A DNA stretch of 64,000 nucleotides. It comes from Synanceia verrucosa (taxonomy: Eukaryota; Chordata; Actinopteri; Perciformes; Synanceiidae). The notes below the pieces were generated by a model. The model had not been told where the DNA came from. It made no database searches and saw only the letters and a list, made by a program, of their open reading frames with translations. Shown here in pieces: positions 1 through 12,700 of this stretch. The stretch spans positions 9,635,507 through 9,699,506 of the forward strand of contig CM056567.1 in NCBI GenBank assembly GCA_029721515.1, written 5' to 3'. Position numbers and translations under genes: made by a program. Positions within the stretch are counted from its first letter, which is position 1. Every line of letters begins with the position of its first letter.

Positions 1-77
1 TAGTTGTACAGTTTGAGCTGGAGCCCGAGTACACAATTGAAAATATCACACAGTCTCTGCCCAGCTTTAAGGGTGTC

Positions 78-185
78 CCGATACAACTTTTTCCCAATTT
101 AACAGAATAAAAATAAATTACACAACCCTGAAAATCCTCCTGCTGTTTTTTTGTGATGAGATGGAGAACATAAATTTCTGTTTAC
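78..185. mobile_element. Partial copy of the hAT-like MITE found at 331-820
   Basis: It starts with a terminal motif of the GGGTGTCCCGATACAAC type and contains a segment (about 103-165) nearly identical to 608-672 of the full copy, including the CCTGAAAATCC...GCTGTTTTTTTGTGATG stretch. The middle and right end are missing or unrecognisable, so it is a truncated relative. Confidence 0.5.
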
Positions 186-330
186 AGTGTTCACTGAGAT
201 AATAAATCAGATGGGAAGTTGGGTCATTTTCTCTTTGATTCTATACAAATCTAATTTCTTTAACACTGCTGGCTGTTAGAAAGACAGAAAATTCAGACCC
301 AGAGGTGAACCACTGGTGTCGAGTGTGTAA

Positions 331-820
331 TAGGGGTGTCCTGATAGAACTTTTTCACTTGCAATACCATTATGATATTGCAGCCTTGAGCACTGGCCAA
401 TACCGACATTGATCTGATACAATATCAACGCTAATCGTACTTATTTTTATTACTTATTTTGTAGTAAGGGATATTAGAAAAAGGCTTGATCAAGTGATAT
501 TACTCAAACAGAGAACAATAGCTAGCAACAGTTACTGGTCTAAGAAAAACTGACCCATTTATTACTAACCAATGGGTTACATCAATTTTAAGCGTAAACA
601 TAAGAATATTTTGCAATAAATAAAAAATAAATTAGAAGACCCTGAAAATCCCCATGCTGTTTTTTTGTGATGCTGCTGGAGAAGAGTCTGGAATGGACTG
701 CTGGTATCCGAGTGATTACATTGGGGATTTTAGATGCATGCCATATAATCCGATGCTCAAATTTTTTTTAGCTGATATCGGACCGACATTTGATATTAAT
801 ATTGGATTGGGACACCCCTA
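331..820. mobile_element. hAT-like non-autonomous DNA transposon (MITE)
   Basis: Terminal inverted repeats are visible: TAGGGGTGTCC at 331-341 and GGACACCCCTA at 810-820. The flanks GTGTGTAA (323-330) and ATGTGAAA (821-828) match at 6 of 8 positions, which fits a decayed 8-bp hAT-type target duplication. The interior is AT-rich with no transposase reading frame. The superfamily call rests on duplication length and terminal sequence only. Confidence 0.6.
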
Positions 821-1519
821 ATGTGAAAGAGGACCTACTTTGAATTAAGATGTAAATGGCTCATTCTAAGGGAACAAAAAAAAAAAAAACAAGGCTTCTT
901 TCTTCAGGTGATTATTCACCATAGAAATCACACATATTTATATTATATTCCATTTCTGACAAAACGTTTCAGTCAAAATGAATGGTATCCTGCCAAAACT
1001 GTATGTTCTCTGCTGTGTGACAGGCTGTAATGCTACAAGATTAATGTGTAGCCCAAGTCCAAAGGTAACATGGCTTCAGTTGTTACAAAAGTGTTTTCCA
1101 ATTTTAGTTGTTAAATAAATTAATAGAATGTACATAAATATACTTTGTGATATGTGCAACAATAAAATGCTGGCGTACCTGAACACAAAGAGATTTCTGA
1201 AAATCTACTTAGACAAAGTCATATGTTTTTCCCCTTACCAATGCTGTTTGTTATTCTTCCAGACCATATGACTAAACCAAGAAAAGGCTGGGCTCCTGTT
1301 TTACAGTACTTTGCAGTATATGTTTTACACCCCCCAAATTCCAACTTGTCTTTCCTATGACCAGAGAAAACGCCTTAATATGTACATGGACAGAACTTCT
1401 AACAGTCATAGAAACATGTGTGCAGTTACTACAGGGGCCTCTCTCTGCCCTGAATGGATGGTGTGGTACAAATTAACCAGACTGCATGTGTCTATGCTGT
1501 GTGTATGCACCCTGGGTCT

Positions 1520-1579
1520 GAGAGAGAGAGAGAGAGAGAGAGAGAGTGTGTGTGTGCGTGTGTGTGTGTGTGTGTGTGT
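1520..1579. repeat. (GA)n-(GT)n compound microsatellite
   Basis: About 13 GA units run directly into about 17 GT units with one interruption. It lies in trim71 intron 1, roughly 260 bp from the exon 1 donor. Confidence 0.95.
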
Positions 1580-1843
1580 ATCCAGCTCAGCACACGTGCC
1601 TGTTCATCTCCAGGGAACTAGGTGAAGAGCCATTCAGCTCCCTTTGAACCTTAGGCCATATGGCCCCCAGTATGGCTCTATACTACACATATAACATTAC
1701 TGCACTACGGAGAGTGTGTTTGTGTGTGTTTGTCAATGCGCAATAACTATAATTTTACTTCACTTTGAACACCACAGGACCAAAACATCCCGAAATTATA
1801 TATGTTATTAGCATATACAGCACATCTGCCACAGTGTACCCAC

Positions 1844-2581
1844 CTCGTTGTCGTGGTGTTGGCAGAAACTCATGTGGTCCTGGAACAGGGACAGCAGGGC
1901 AAAGTTGTTCTGCAGGGACTGCGCGAGGGACACCGACACCCCTGGCTGGCCTGGGTTGCTGTTGACATTGATCCGGCCCAGGTGGAGGTTCTCTCGCAGA
2001 CTCTCTATGAAGTGGTCTTTGGTGAGCCGCACCCTCTGGTGTGCCCGCACACAGTTGTCACACAGATACTCCTGGCAGTCAAGGCAGTGGGAGGTGGCTG
2101 GGTTCTCCTCATCGCAGGAACTGCACTGAGGCTCTCCCAGTTGGTTGGGGTGAAGCAGGCCTCCGTGAGGGTGGTGGAAACCAGGGGTGCCTCCACCTAA
2201 GCCTCCCCGGTGGTGGTGGTGGCCATTCTTGTTCTGGATCTGTTCATCAGAGCTTACCACCACGTCCAGCAGGTTGCTGAAGAGGAAGTTGGAGGAAGGT
2301 AGGGAGTCCACTCCTGCCTCAGAGATGCACACCTTCTGGTCGCAGGTGGGGCACCGCAGCTTCAGCGGGTCCCCGGGACTGCGCTGGCCCTCTAGGCACT
2401 GCCTGCAGAAGGCATGGAGGCAGGGCAGGACGTGGAGCCTCCTGGTGGTCTGGCTGGAGGAGGACGAGGTATGTGAGGAAGATGAAGAGGTAGAAGAGCT
2501 GGAGGAAATAGGAGCAGAGGAGCCGCACAGCTCCTTGCAGAGCGGACAGGTCTGCAGGTCCGAGTCTGGAAACGAAGCCAT
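1844..2581 (-). CDS. trim71: E3 ubiquitin-protein ligase TRIM71 (LIN-41), coding exon 1
   Basis: This is the amino-terminal 246 codons of TRIM71, a RING-type ubiquitin ligase and NHL-domain mRNA repressor that keeps stem and progenitor cells undifferentiated and is a classic let-7 target. The sequence starts MASFPDSDLQTCPLCKELC, very close to other vertebrate TRIM71 proteins. A RING-HC finger begins with C12-x2-C15, carries the LHVLPCLHAFCRQCLE core near residues 49-64 and closes with LRCPTCDQK. A serine-rich insert splits the RING as in the family. A B-box 1 (CSSCDEENPATSHCLDCQEYLC) follows, and the exon ends at the start of B-box 2 (FCQHHDNE). The splice donor GAG|GTGGGT is at 1844/1843. 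I chose the ATG at 2579-2581 because it gives the conserved MASFP start; the four codons upstream would need a GTG start. Later exons lie outside the window. Confidence 0.93.
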
Positions 2582-3500
2582 CTGCAGCGTCACTGAAACA
2601 CAGGCTCAATTTACAACATGCACAGCAGCGAGGGTGAGGTATTTATTCGGGGACACATCGGCCCGCTGTGTTGTGTAGAAAATAAAGCTGCATTTGAGGT
2701 AGATTCATGAGGTATTCAAGTCAGTTCAACAGTGAAAACGGTGCTCATCGACGTACAGATCTCTCTCTGTATTTATATATCTCAAAACAAGGAGGTAGGC
2801 AGTTCTTCAACGATCACTTCTGAGGTAACAAAAAGAAAAATATTTCGGCTGTTAAGATCATGTCAGTTCAGTTGTGTAAGGCGTTGGTGAAGCATCCGCT
2901 GCACTCTCTCAAATAAGACCAGGAGGATTTCAATGGGCGAGAACAAAAGTGTCGGATGGTGCTTCTCTGAAGCTCATAAAATAAACCCCAAACTGGAGTG
3001 ACACTGGATCGGCATCGAAGTACAGGAGGCTCCGTGTCTCCTCCCCCACCGACTGGGCAACATGACTACAGGGCTCTCCGCCACAAAACAGCACCCAGAC
3101 GAACAGTGGAAGATTTATAAATTACTTGTATCTTCTGCTCTCCAACTCAGGCCCGCGTCGTCGTTGTAACGCTCCTCTCTAGTCCACCATCGGGGCCCAT
3201 TCAGGCGGCGTCGGGCGCAGCCAACGGTCGGTAGGTAATCGCAGCGCGAGCTTCGAACCGAGAGACCGTAAATTATTCATCAAAGCAACGGTCCCACGGT
3301 GAGCATTGGGCCATAAACAAACAGAAATGAAGCGAAACCCTCGACAGGGCGTCTACCAAGAGCCTCTGCGGGTGAATTCAACGGTCCCCCGTGTGAAGAG
3401 GCCGCTTCCAGCTCTCCTTGCCCGCTCAGTCAGTCTGCCGGTCTCCGACTCTCTGCGTGGAGGAATGCGCAGTTTTTTCCCTCTGGCAGCGTGAACAACG
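2582..3500 (-). promoter_or_regulatory. trim71: trim71 5' UTR and probable CpG-rich promoter
   Basis: This is the sequence immediately upstream of the trim71 start on the minus strand. From about 3000 to 3480 it is clearly richer in G+C and CpG than the surrounding AT-rich DNA, with stretches such as GGCGGCGTCGGGCGCAGCC near 3205. No TATA box stands out. The exact transcription start cannot be read from sequence alone. Confidence 0.45.
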
Positions 3501-5150
3501 GGTGCCCTACAACCGTTATAAACTCGGTCCAACGACCGTTCGGACCTGACTTGCGTCCCGTGGTTCGTTAATGTTGCCGCTGCTTTCTCTCTGAATTAAT
3601 AACAACGTAAACACGAGCTCTGCTCGGTGCACGTTCCTACTCCTCGAGCCGCTCCGATCCGATTGAGAAAAAAATGGACCAACTTCCGCCCGAGAGAGAG
3701 CGAGAGCGAGAGAGAGAGAGAGACTGGCGTCAGTCAGAGAGAGAGACAGCTGTTTCCGCCTCCAGCTAAAGCGGATGTAAGTCATTTGTTTTCACATTTT
3801 AAAATAGAAAAAGTTAAAGGAATAACCGCAAAACCCATTAGGCCTCAGGATATTCACTTCATTCGGGAGGTTGTGGTTTGTAGAAATATTAGCTACCATA
3901 TAAACATTTACCTGTTATCACTTCTCAAGTAAGAGCATCTAAATGTATCATAGAAATCATCTAACATTAATTCTATTCTGTCACATTTTGGTTATATTTT
4001 TGGCACATAAATGGACATGCTTGCTTGCACACTATTTGCACTGTTTTAGAATATTTTAAAATTTAGTATTTTAGATTTATGTATATTTTTTATTTTTACT
4101 TTTGTGTCCAGATTTTTGATCATCTGTGTGCTGCTTTGATTTCTATCCATCTATCTAATAAATGGTTCTCTACAGCACAGCCTACATATTGATGAACACA
4201 TAAACATATAAAAACACACAAAACTAACAAATTAGCAAGACAGTTTAAAAAAAAAGTGGAAGAGATATAAGTAGATTGTGTATATTGCTTATTGAACCTC
4301 TTGTTTTATGCATACTTCAGACTTCCTGAACTCAGAATGGAAAACTGCTCAGAAGATGGCACCATGGAAATACAGATAGATATCATGGAAATATATAATG
4401 TCTGTGATGCAGTGCTGAGACAACAGGCAGTATGTTGGAGTAAACCATGGTTTGTGAAGCACAGAGCAGGATAGTTGAAAGATATTGATCTGCTGTCTTT
4501 CTTCTCTTGCAGACACAACAGAAACACAAGACAGGACTGTAAAAGTGGGGGAATTCAAAATCTCATTTGTTACTATTCAGCAGCAGGAGTCGTGTGAAGT
4601 GAGCATTTGAGGGAATGAATGCCACATCGTTGTCAACACATCATTCTGCTGCATCCTCCTTCCATATTTATTATCCAGCCATGAACACATATCAAGCAGG
4701 ATGCTATTCACTTAAAAAGAAAACTAAACAATTGAGAAAGTCAAAACTGTGGATTTAGGTTATTATCTAGTTGAGGCACTTAATAACTTAATTTTACAAA
4801 CATTATCGCAGGGGTTCAAGAAAAAAAACTGACTCAGATTTTAAAAAAAGGGGAGGATGGAGAGCAGAGTTACAGAAAACTCGTGAGGTGAGTCATTTGA
4901 AAACATGCCAGAAGGTAATGTTGGTACATCACAGTGAGGAAATACTCCTCCCAGAGGAGTGTTCATTCATAATAAAGCCACTGCAGGCAACTGGCTGCAG
5001 GATCAAGGGATAGGACTACTGCTCTTACAGTTTCAAGACAATAGAGTTCATTCATGTGACAGATGCATGACAGATTTTACGGAGGTGTCGAACGTGTCTG
5101 AAATATACCGCCCTGATCAACAACCAAGAATACCACACTAATAGTTGTAG

Positions 5151-5151
<1 letters not shown>

Positions 5152-5190
<39 letters not shown>
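5152..5190. repeat. (TA)n microsatellite
   Basis: An uninterrupted run of alternating T and A of about 39 bp, within intergenic DNA. Confidence 0.95.
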
Positions 5191-5192
<2 letters not shown>

Positions 5193-5520
5193 CATGTAAG
5201 TATAGTAATAGCTGTATTAGGATCATCTCTATTCCTGGATGACACACACACTTATTTACAGCACATTATCTGACTGAATGGCTTACACTTCCTCTATTCA
5301 GCATTTAAAAGCTCTTTATTAACTTTTTACCATTTATTTTATGATGCATGAAACTACAACATTAGTATTACTTATAGTTGCTTTATCTTTGTCCTCTTTC
5401 ATTTGTCACTGGTCAGCTGGGAGGTGATTTATCCATCATTTCATAAGAAAACATCATCTTGTGGAACTCAGGTTAAATTCAGTTATCAGGTCTATTTTCT
5501 TATAAATAAAACCAGGCAAG

Positions 5521-5766
5521 GGAGGCAAGGTGGTGTAGTAGTTAGCACAGCAAGAAGGTACTGGGTTCGAATCCCGGGCCCGGGGCCTTTCTGTGTGGAG
5601 TTTGCATGTGCTCCCCATGTCTAAAAACATGCATGGGTATTAATTGGCTAATTTAAATTGACCGTAGGTGTGAATGTGAGCGTGAGTGGTTGTCTGTCTC
5701 TATGTGTCATGTGATGAACTGGAGACTATCCCCATGAGGTTAAGTGGTAGATAATGGATGGATGGA
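5521..5766 (+). mobile_element. tRNA-derived SINE, copy A (5'-damaged head)
   Basis: It has a tRNA-like head with an A-box-like TGGTGTAGTAG and a B-box GGTTCGAATCC, then the teleost body (TGTGTGGAGTTTGCATGTG, TTGGCTAATTTAAATTGACC) and a GGATGGATGGA tail. Compared with copy B it lacks about 10 bp between the two boxes and most of the 3' half of the body. The left flank ACCAGGCAAG recurs in slightly altered form beyond the tail. Confidence 0.75.
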
Positions 5767-5776
5767 TATAACCAGA

Positions 5777-6110
5777 GGGCGGCATGGTGGTGTAGTGGTT
5801 AGCACTGTCACCGCACAGCAAGAAGGTACCAGGTTCAAATCCCCCGGGCCCGGGGCCTCTCTGTGTGGAGTTTGCATGTGTGGGTTCTCTCCGGGTACTC
5901 CGGCTTCCTCCCACCATCCAATTAGGTTAATTGGCTAATTTAAATTGACCGTAGGTGTGAATGTGAGTGGTTGTCTGTCTCTATGTGCCCTGTGATGAGG
6001 TGGCGACTTGTCCAGGGTGTACCCTGCCTTCCGCCCTAAGACAGCTGGGATAGGCTCCAGCCCCCCCGCAACCCTATGAGGATAAGCGGTAGATAATGGA
6101 TGGATGGACA
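5777..6110 (+). mobile_element. tRNA-derived SINE, copy B (near full length)
   Basis: The tRNA-like head carries A-box TGGTGTAGTGG and B-box GGTTCAAATCC, followed by the full body including AGCTGGGATAGGCTCCAGC and the GGATAAGCGGTAGATAATGGATGGATGGA-type tail. It is flanked by an exact 16-bp direct repeat GATGGATATAACCAGA at 5761-5776 and 6111-6126. This is its target-site duplication and shows insertion into the tail of copy A. Confidence 0.85.
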
Positions 6111-7645
6111 GATGGATATAACCAGACAAGTACCTGCACATCTTCAGCTAATCATGTGTCATTCTGATGGTGTTCACTTGACCACAGTCCAGTACTTCCC
6201 CCTGGTGGGTCAGTTGCTCTCAAACACCTTCACAGTGTAAATAATGAACAGGAGCAACAGCAGACACACATCATGTCCTTCAACATCAATATCTGACCAC
6301 ATGAAATCAGAAAAAAGCATTTGAGCCAATAGGATGTTTTGATTTTCTTGTGTGAAATGGTTGTGCACCTGAGCTGTGAACATCTTGTCAATAACTATAG
6401 ACATTATTTAAAAAAAGGTTACCTCACTATTTATGTACTATGGTGCAGAAAAGAGCTCATTATAAGAGAGCCATCATCATTTGTAATGGGGCCTTTTCAC
6501 TGACACACTCATCAAATTAATTATGGTCCTATTCTGTTTCACACTGCAGCATCAACACCAGGTCCACCATGTTAACAAGGCCATAATTAATGTTGTTCAT
6601 TATACCTGCTTGCCCTACAGTGACATGTCAAATGGTCCTGTAAAGGCTAATTAAGTGTCAGGAGGACATCAAATCAGAAATGTTTTACCTTTAATTAGAA
6701 CATTAGTCCAACCAACCATGACTGCAAGCACCAGCAGAACTTTGTACCAAAAATCTTCCCCTCCTTTAACTTTGATTGCTATTCCAGTTGTGACGTTTGA
6801 GTCATTCTTTCCAGAGCCACAATATTCAGGTCTAGATCAGTGATGCTGCTCATACTGTCCACACAAACAAATACAATGGCAGTGTCATTTTAATTACCTA
6901 CCTCCAAAACCTTTTCATTTCTGTTACACAGAATACTTGCTTTGGGATTTCCTTTTTCCTGTGAAGAAGCACTTCAGACTCTTTGGAGCAGAACATGTTT
7001 TTGTTTTGTTTTTTATGTAAAAAACACAAAGAAAAATGTAAATTATAGCTCCTGAACAAGCAACAATTGAGGTTTTGTTTTGATAACGCAGCAACATAAT
7101 ACTGTCAAAGACTTAACACCATTATAAATACATACAGTACCTACATACACTCAGATGTCATTTACATTGTTGTTATAAACTAAATTGAAATTTGTAACGA
7201 CAACCATACAAATTTATTCTGGACTTTGTTCCCCAATACTTACTCCCCCCAAATAGTAAATCACACAAACACTGAGTGGCATAAATCAAAAACAGATTTG
7301 CTAAAGAACTCCTCAGGCAACGACAATTAACATAAACAACATATAAAAAAAACAACAATTTTTAACAAAAATAAGTTATTATACTTCGGGAAAAAAAAAC
7401 AAAAAACAAAAAAAACCAAAACAAAACAAAGCAGTGGCGTCAGTCTTTGGTTGCAGATTTTTTTTTTTTTTTTTTTTAGTCCGAGGCTTAATTGAAATAT
7501 GACCAACCGTGTCAGAAATTTACAACAATCAGAACACACATTAGTGTTCCTGATTTCATTTCAACTGGTGTCTCTGGAACATAAGCTGCTTCAGGGGAAA
7601 GCAAAGTTGAGTACTTCTAGTCCTGCAGGGGAACAAGCGTTGGCA

Positions 7646-7844
7646 TCAGTGCATCCACACCTCATTGGCCCACAAATGATTGTGGCGTAGCCAGCATCGA
7701 GCCGAGGGAACGTCGAGTGTGAACACTTGATCTTGTGAAGAGTTAACTGCTGTGTAGTTGACAACGAGTTTTGGCTGAGGGATGCAAGCTGCAGAGAGGA
7801 TGCGACTACTGGCAGACAGGTAATCCCTCTCACAGCTCTGAGTC
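7646..7844 (-). CDS. topaz1: topaz1 terminal coding exon 20
   Basis: It follows acceptor CCTCTGCCAG|GACTCAG and is joined to exon 19 at donor AAACG|GTACCG (8378/8377). It encodes RTQSCERDYLSASSRILSAA through NHLWANEVWMH and a TGA at 7646-7648. The alternative of reading through the exon 19 donor gives a premature end (SLFVRT) and loses the conserved ending, so I reject that form. Confidence 0.85.
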
Positions 7845-9685
7845 CTGGCAGAGGAGGAAGCAGGAGTGTCAGGTAAATAATACAGCAACACCACAATTCT
7901 CGACTGATTCTACAACATGGTGCACAACAAAAAGGAAACTACAGACTTCAACATACACTCCGTTACTGCTGTCTGCAGGCTGGTTTTTGTGAAGAAGCTA
8001 AATGGGACACAGTTCCTTCTCTATTATCTTCCTCATGCTGCTGTGAAAATGGCTCCTCAAACAACTGTTTTTATTCAAGTTTCATCCAATATTAATTTTT
8101 ACTGAATAGAGCCTGAAGGTATCACAATATAAATCAATAAATATAAAAATATATTATCAGAAATATTATTATTAAGGAATAGGTGTCTGTGGTGACAGAA
8201 ACTGCCAGAAAATGGCAGTGTTTTTCTTGAAGCTCACGTACAAAAACAGATTTTTTTTTCTCCATTCTACATTATGTATCAATAAATAGACTTAAAGCCC
8301 AACTCTGCTGTTTACAAATAAAAACTGTGTCACTTCTGGTGACATCCTAAGTTCTCACAAAGAGAGACACACGGTACCGTTTGAGAGTGATGCTGAGACA
8401 GGAAGACGAGCTCTCTGAAAGGTGTAAAATGCTCGTTGCGTTTACGGTGATGAACATCTCCAAGGTGAGAGCCAGCTCCACCTCTCCCAGTTGACAGGGG
8501 ACGATCAGTGCCATGAATCCAGGAGGAGCCGACACACCTGGATAGTACCCCATACTCAGGGAGTCTGATGAATACACACATTGATGTAACCACTGTCATT
8601 CGCGCATCTAATCGCTGCTTTTCCTGCCACTAAACCAGAGGGGTATACTTACGCCTGAAGACTTCCCGTGCCCGGAGCCAGAGGTTCTGCTTGCCCAGTT
8701 TGTGCAAAAGCATCTGCAGCAGAGAACGATCAACTTCCATTTTTTTAGAGAGCATGAAGTCCACCGTGTCCGACGCTACAGGAAGTATCTGTCTGTCCAC
8801 ACACACTCGCAGGTGAGAGTTAAACAGAGGACTGTACTTATGGATACTGATCATGTCTGAGGAAAACAAAACAGACAAACAATTACATGCAAGCTATCTT
8901 TAGCTTAGCAAAAGATCTACAGGACAACTACTGCACTTAGAAACAACACACTGTAAAGCCTAACTGCATCCATTTCTGTGCTCTGAGGACAATGAGGCAC
9001 CTTTTGTATTTCAGTTGGTAACCATCTCTGATGTTCCTTGTTTTAATAATCAAAATGTGCATACAGGCAACGGGTATAGAAAAAAAATCTAGCTGATTTC
9101 TGACTGTGAGTCATTCAGGGGTGTTTTTGTTTGTCTCACCGTTTGGCTCTTTGAGTCCAGGGAGATTACTGAGGACCTCCAGTGTGTCTCTGTGAGAGGT
9201 TTTCTCAGCCAGACGCATCAACACACGAGTCCTGCTCTCCAGATCAGCAGGCGCACACGGCCACGAGCATGAACTCAGGAACCACTTGTTTTCTGAATCA
9301 ACAGATGCATAAACAAAAGTGTTACCTACAAGATGTGTACTCTGCTAGGTAAAGTTGTACACATCATGGAGCTGTGAAACTGCCTCCCCTTCAGGTTAAG
9401 AGCATGAGACTCTGAGCAGCAACTCTGGTTACACTGATGCACTATGAGGTGATCCAGTCCGACCACAGCTACCTATTCACTCCAGGACCAGAGGCGTTAC
9501 CTCTCAATGTGTGTAGTGCTCCTTCCAAGCTTCCACTCAGGAGGAAAAGCTCTGTCGCCACAGTAACCAGGCAGCAGCGGGATGATCCATCCTCATTCCC
9601 AAACAAACCCTTCAGTGTTGAGTAGCCAATTTTTGAATTGGACAGCATCTCCACCACCTTCTGACCCTTCATGAGCGAGCACGAG

Positions 9686-9721
<36 letters not shown>

Positions 9722-12700
9722 TATACACACATACACACACATACACACACACAAACAAAAATAAAACGCAATAACCACTGAGCATGACTACATTTTTAAT
9801 CATACATCTAAGTGTGATGTGGTGTTAGAGGCACACGCATCACTTCAGGACTGCCCTGACTCTGGACGGCTGGCAGGATAGATGGGTGAAAAACACCAAC
9901 AAGGTTCATTTACCTTGGCCCACTGATGCGTTTTATGGTATCGTAACATGAGAGAGACTCCAATTCTGCCTAAAAAACTCCTGATCAGGACATCGTCACC
10001 TTCATTCTGACACACTAAAAGAAAAAAATACAGAATTATCAGTGAAAAATAACCAAGTACACAGAAGCATGTTTTTGGAAACAAATGTATTTTTTTATAA
10101 GATTTTCTTGTTTAAAGTAACAGGTTTTACCGGCGTCGGCAAAGACAGCAAAGGGCAGTGAAAGCTTGTCTTTGCTCTCTGACAGGAGTGCGATGGCAAT
10201 GCGACCGCTGATTCTCTCAACTTGACTGGGATGTTGCTTGGACTGGCAGATGGACCTGAAAACCTCCCCCATCCGCTTCCAGTCCTCTTGCTTGGTACAA
10301 AGCTGACAGACAGAAAACAAAGATGGCAGGCCTGAGAACGATGTCAAAATGCACACATAACCATTTCATCCTTTGAGTTGACAAAAGTAATCTAACCTCT
10401 ATTTCCACAATGGATTGGGCCAAATTCAGGTACTCTAGAAAGGGTGCACCGCTGGGTAACCTTTTACAACACAAAAGGCAGAGTATTTAAGTAAGCTATA
10501 CAACAATAATAACATTTCAGAAATAAGAGTCATAAACACATATGGATGAAGTTCCACTTACTTGTGGTTCCCAGACCCTGAAACATGTAAGTTTAGATTG
10601 ACTGTCTCCTGGAGGTCAGGAGTGTTTCTTACATTGTCAAGGCTGTCCAAACTCAGCACAAGGCCTGCACTGGCCATCTGTCCATAAATAAACACACACA
10701 CACGTAACACCTTCCACATACATGTAAAACAAATCCAGATCCTACTGCCTTAAGGTAAGTGTGTGGGAGTGGAGGTACCTTGAATGTGAGCTGCATGAGT
10801 TCAGGTACAGCACCACTGAGACCCTTTTCACGCACAATGTTGAAGAGGGCCAGCAGGAACTCATGGCTAGGCTAGCAAGAGAAGAGGTGGAGAACACATT
10901 TCATTTATGCCCATGGTGACAATGAGTAATTTGAATAGAACTTCTCTACTAATAGAAAACAAAGCCTGCCCTGCCCTCTGCTGGACTGTACAGTGTACTG
11001 CAGTGCAACACTACGAGGGCCTATCTTTCTGTTGTATGGTTGTTTTTTTTTGTATTGAAAAATTTATCTGGTCTGACTGAATTTTCAAAATGAGTCAAAA
11101 ATAGTTGGATTTGGCTGGAATGAATAACCAGTGCGATAGATGAGTGAAACAAAATTAGTTTGCCTCACTGGGCAAAATAGTACAATTGGTACAACCAAAA
11201 CATCTTTAAAATTGTTTACCATCTACCTTTGCACAGTTACTTATCAGATAAATTGGGCTACTTTAACATGACTCATGGGTTGTTTTCACTCCTTTTTTTT
11301 CTTTTTTAAGCAAGAACAAAAAGAAAATTCTGCTGTGTTGCAGGTGGATTTTTTCTTGACACTTTTCACATGTGACCAAAATTATTCATACAGCCCAGTA
11401 GTTGTGGAGATATACTCCATGTATTTTGGGTATGAAAACCACACTGACCACGATCTTGTGGGACAAGCTGACGCTGAGGACTGAGAAGACATCAGACACC
11501 ATGCCAGCTTTGAGCAGGGCCCAGAGGAGTGACAGAAGCACCGGCATGGAGAAGTACACTCCTGGTGGGTTGTTCTGGTAGTAGCCTGTAAACACAGCAG
11601 CTGGGGACAAAAGGAGGCAGGGTCACTCATGTAAAGTCACCCATGGAGATGCATTCACATTCAGAGTACAAATAAATAAAGATGGACAGTGAGTTTAACT
11701 CTCTGGGTGCCAAAGACGTATATGTACGTTTAAATAGAACGCTTGCATGCCATATACACTCATCTTTCCTTTTTTCGGCAGCAGGCACAAAAGGGCGACA
11801 GCCTGTGAGTAATATTGGGGCTTACAATCTCTGTGGTATACGCCACAGAGATCAAAGCAGGAAGTAGAGATGACTGCGATTAGAGAGCAAAACAAAAAAA
11901 TGATGATTTTGGTCAAATTGGCCTCTACTCTCCTCCAGAACAAGATGAAAACAAACATGATGAAATAGAGTCTCTTCTTTCATTTCAGCTATTCTGTGTT
12001 TTCAGAGTCATAGTACAAAATATTCTGTGCATCATGAGAGATGACTCAAAATGGCCAAAAAATGCTGGCACAAGGCACTTTCATTTTGAAAAAAGGCTGG
12101 CACTCAATGAGTTAATGACAGGTAATGACATTCAAAATGAGGCAGTAACACAGTATTCACACTGTACAAACTGCACATTCATGGTTGAATTACTGGATAA
12201 ACTCACCAGCTCTTTGAAGGCACACTGGATTTTTGGTGAACCGCGTCACAGTTTCAATGCACAACTAAAAGAAGAAAAAAAGAGGGAAAAGTTGGGAGTT
12301 GCAGCTGTGGCGCAGCAAAGGGTGGTGTTGTCATTAGCAGAAACTGCTCAGCTTTACATATCTGTAGAATAACTGACTTTAAAAAAACAAAAAAAAAAAT
12401 AATAATAATCAGGGAACTGTACTGTACAGATGTGTCAGTGTTTAGCTTTGACGTACCTTCTCGTCCCCCTCCATGGGCACATGCTGGAAGCGACACATCT
12501 TAAACCCGCAGGACAGCGACTCGCTAAAGTACTGCCTGCAGTACTGAGGGTTCAGAGGAGGAGAAGAGTTACTCAGATATAAATAAAGATCATAAATATC
12601 ATTAACAAGTTGACTCCCAGAAATAACTTTATACCCAGTGATACATAATTAAATCTAAAGCAGCCCTGAACACCATCTTGTGCTGTAGTTAGGGTGCTCC

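Larger units (their letters stand above)
1..1843 (-). other. trim71: trim71 intron 1 (partial, runs off left edge)
   Basis: This stretch lies downstream of the trim71 exon 1 splice donor. I found no second exon in it: nothing on the minus strand resembles the rest of B-box 2, the coiled coil, the filamin domain or the NHL repeats. It holds two related DNA-transposon fragments and a GA/GT microsatellite. The remaining trim71 exons must lie left of the window. Confidence 0.6.
3501..7212. other. Intergenic region between trim71 and topaz1
   Basis: I see no gene here. Short reading frames are isolated and lack splice sites or family resemblance. It contains GA-rich simple sequence (about 3693-3724), a TA microsatellite, and two SINEs described separately. 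An AATAAA signal on the minus strand at 7213-7218 is a plausible topaz1 polyadenylation site, about 430 bp past the stop codon. Confidence 0.5.

Noticed and set aside
1845..2678. Plus-strand frames opposite trim71 exon 1
   Set aside because: Antisense to a strongly conserved RING/B-box exon; no independent support.
5152..5190. Regular repeat considered as array-like structure
   Set aside because: Simple TA repeat; no spacers. No CRISPR-like array exists in the window and none is expected in an animal genome.
5521..6110. tRNA-like A and B boxes suggesting tRNA genes
   Set aside because: The heads do not fold into a complete cloverleaf and are followed by SINE body and tail with target duplications.
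8330..8377. Extension of topaz1 exon 19 to a stop at 8347
   Set aside because: Reading through loses the conserved C-terminal 66 residues. A GTACCG donor at 8377 joins in frame to 7844.
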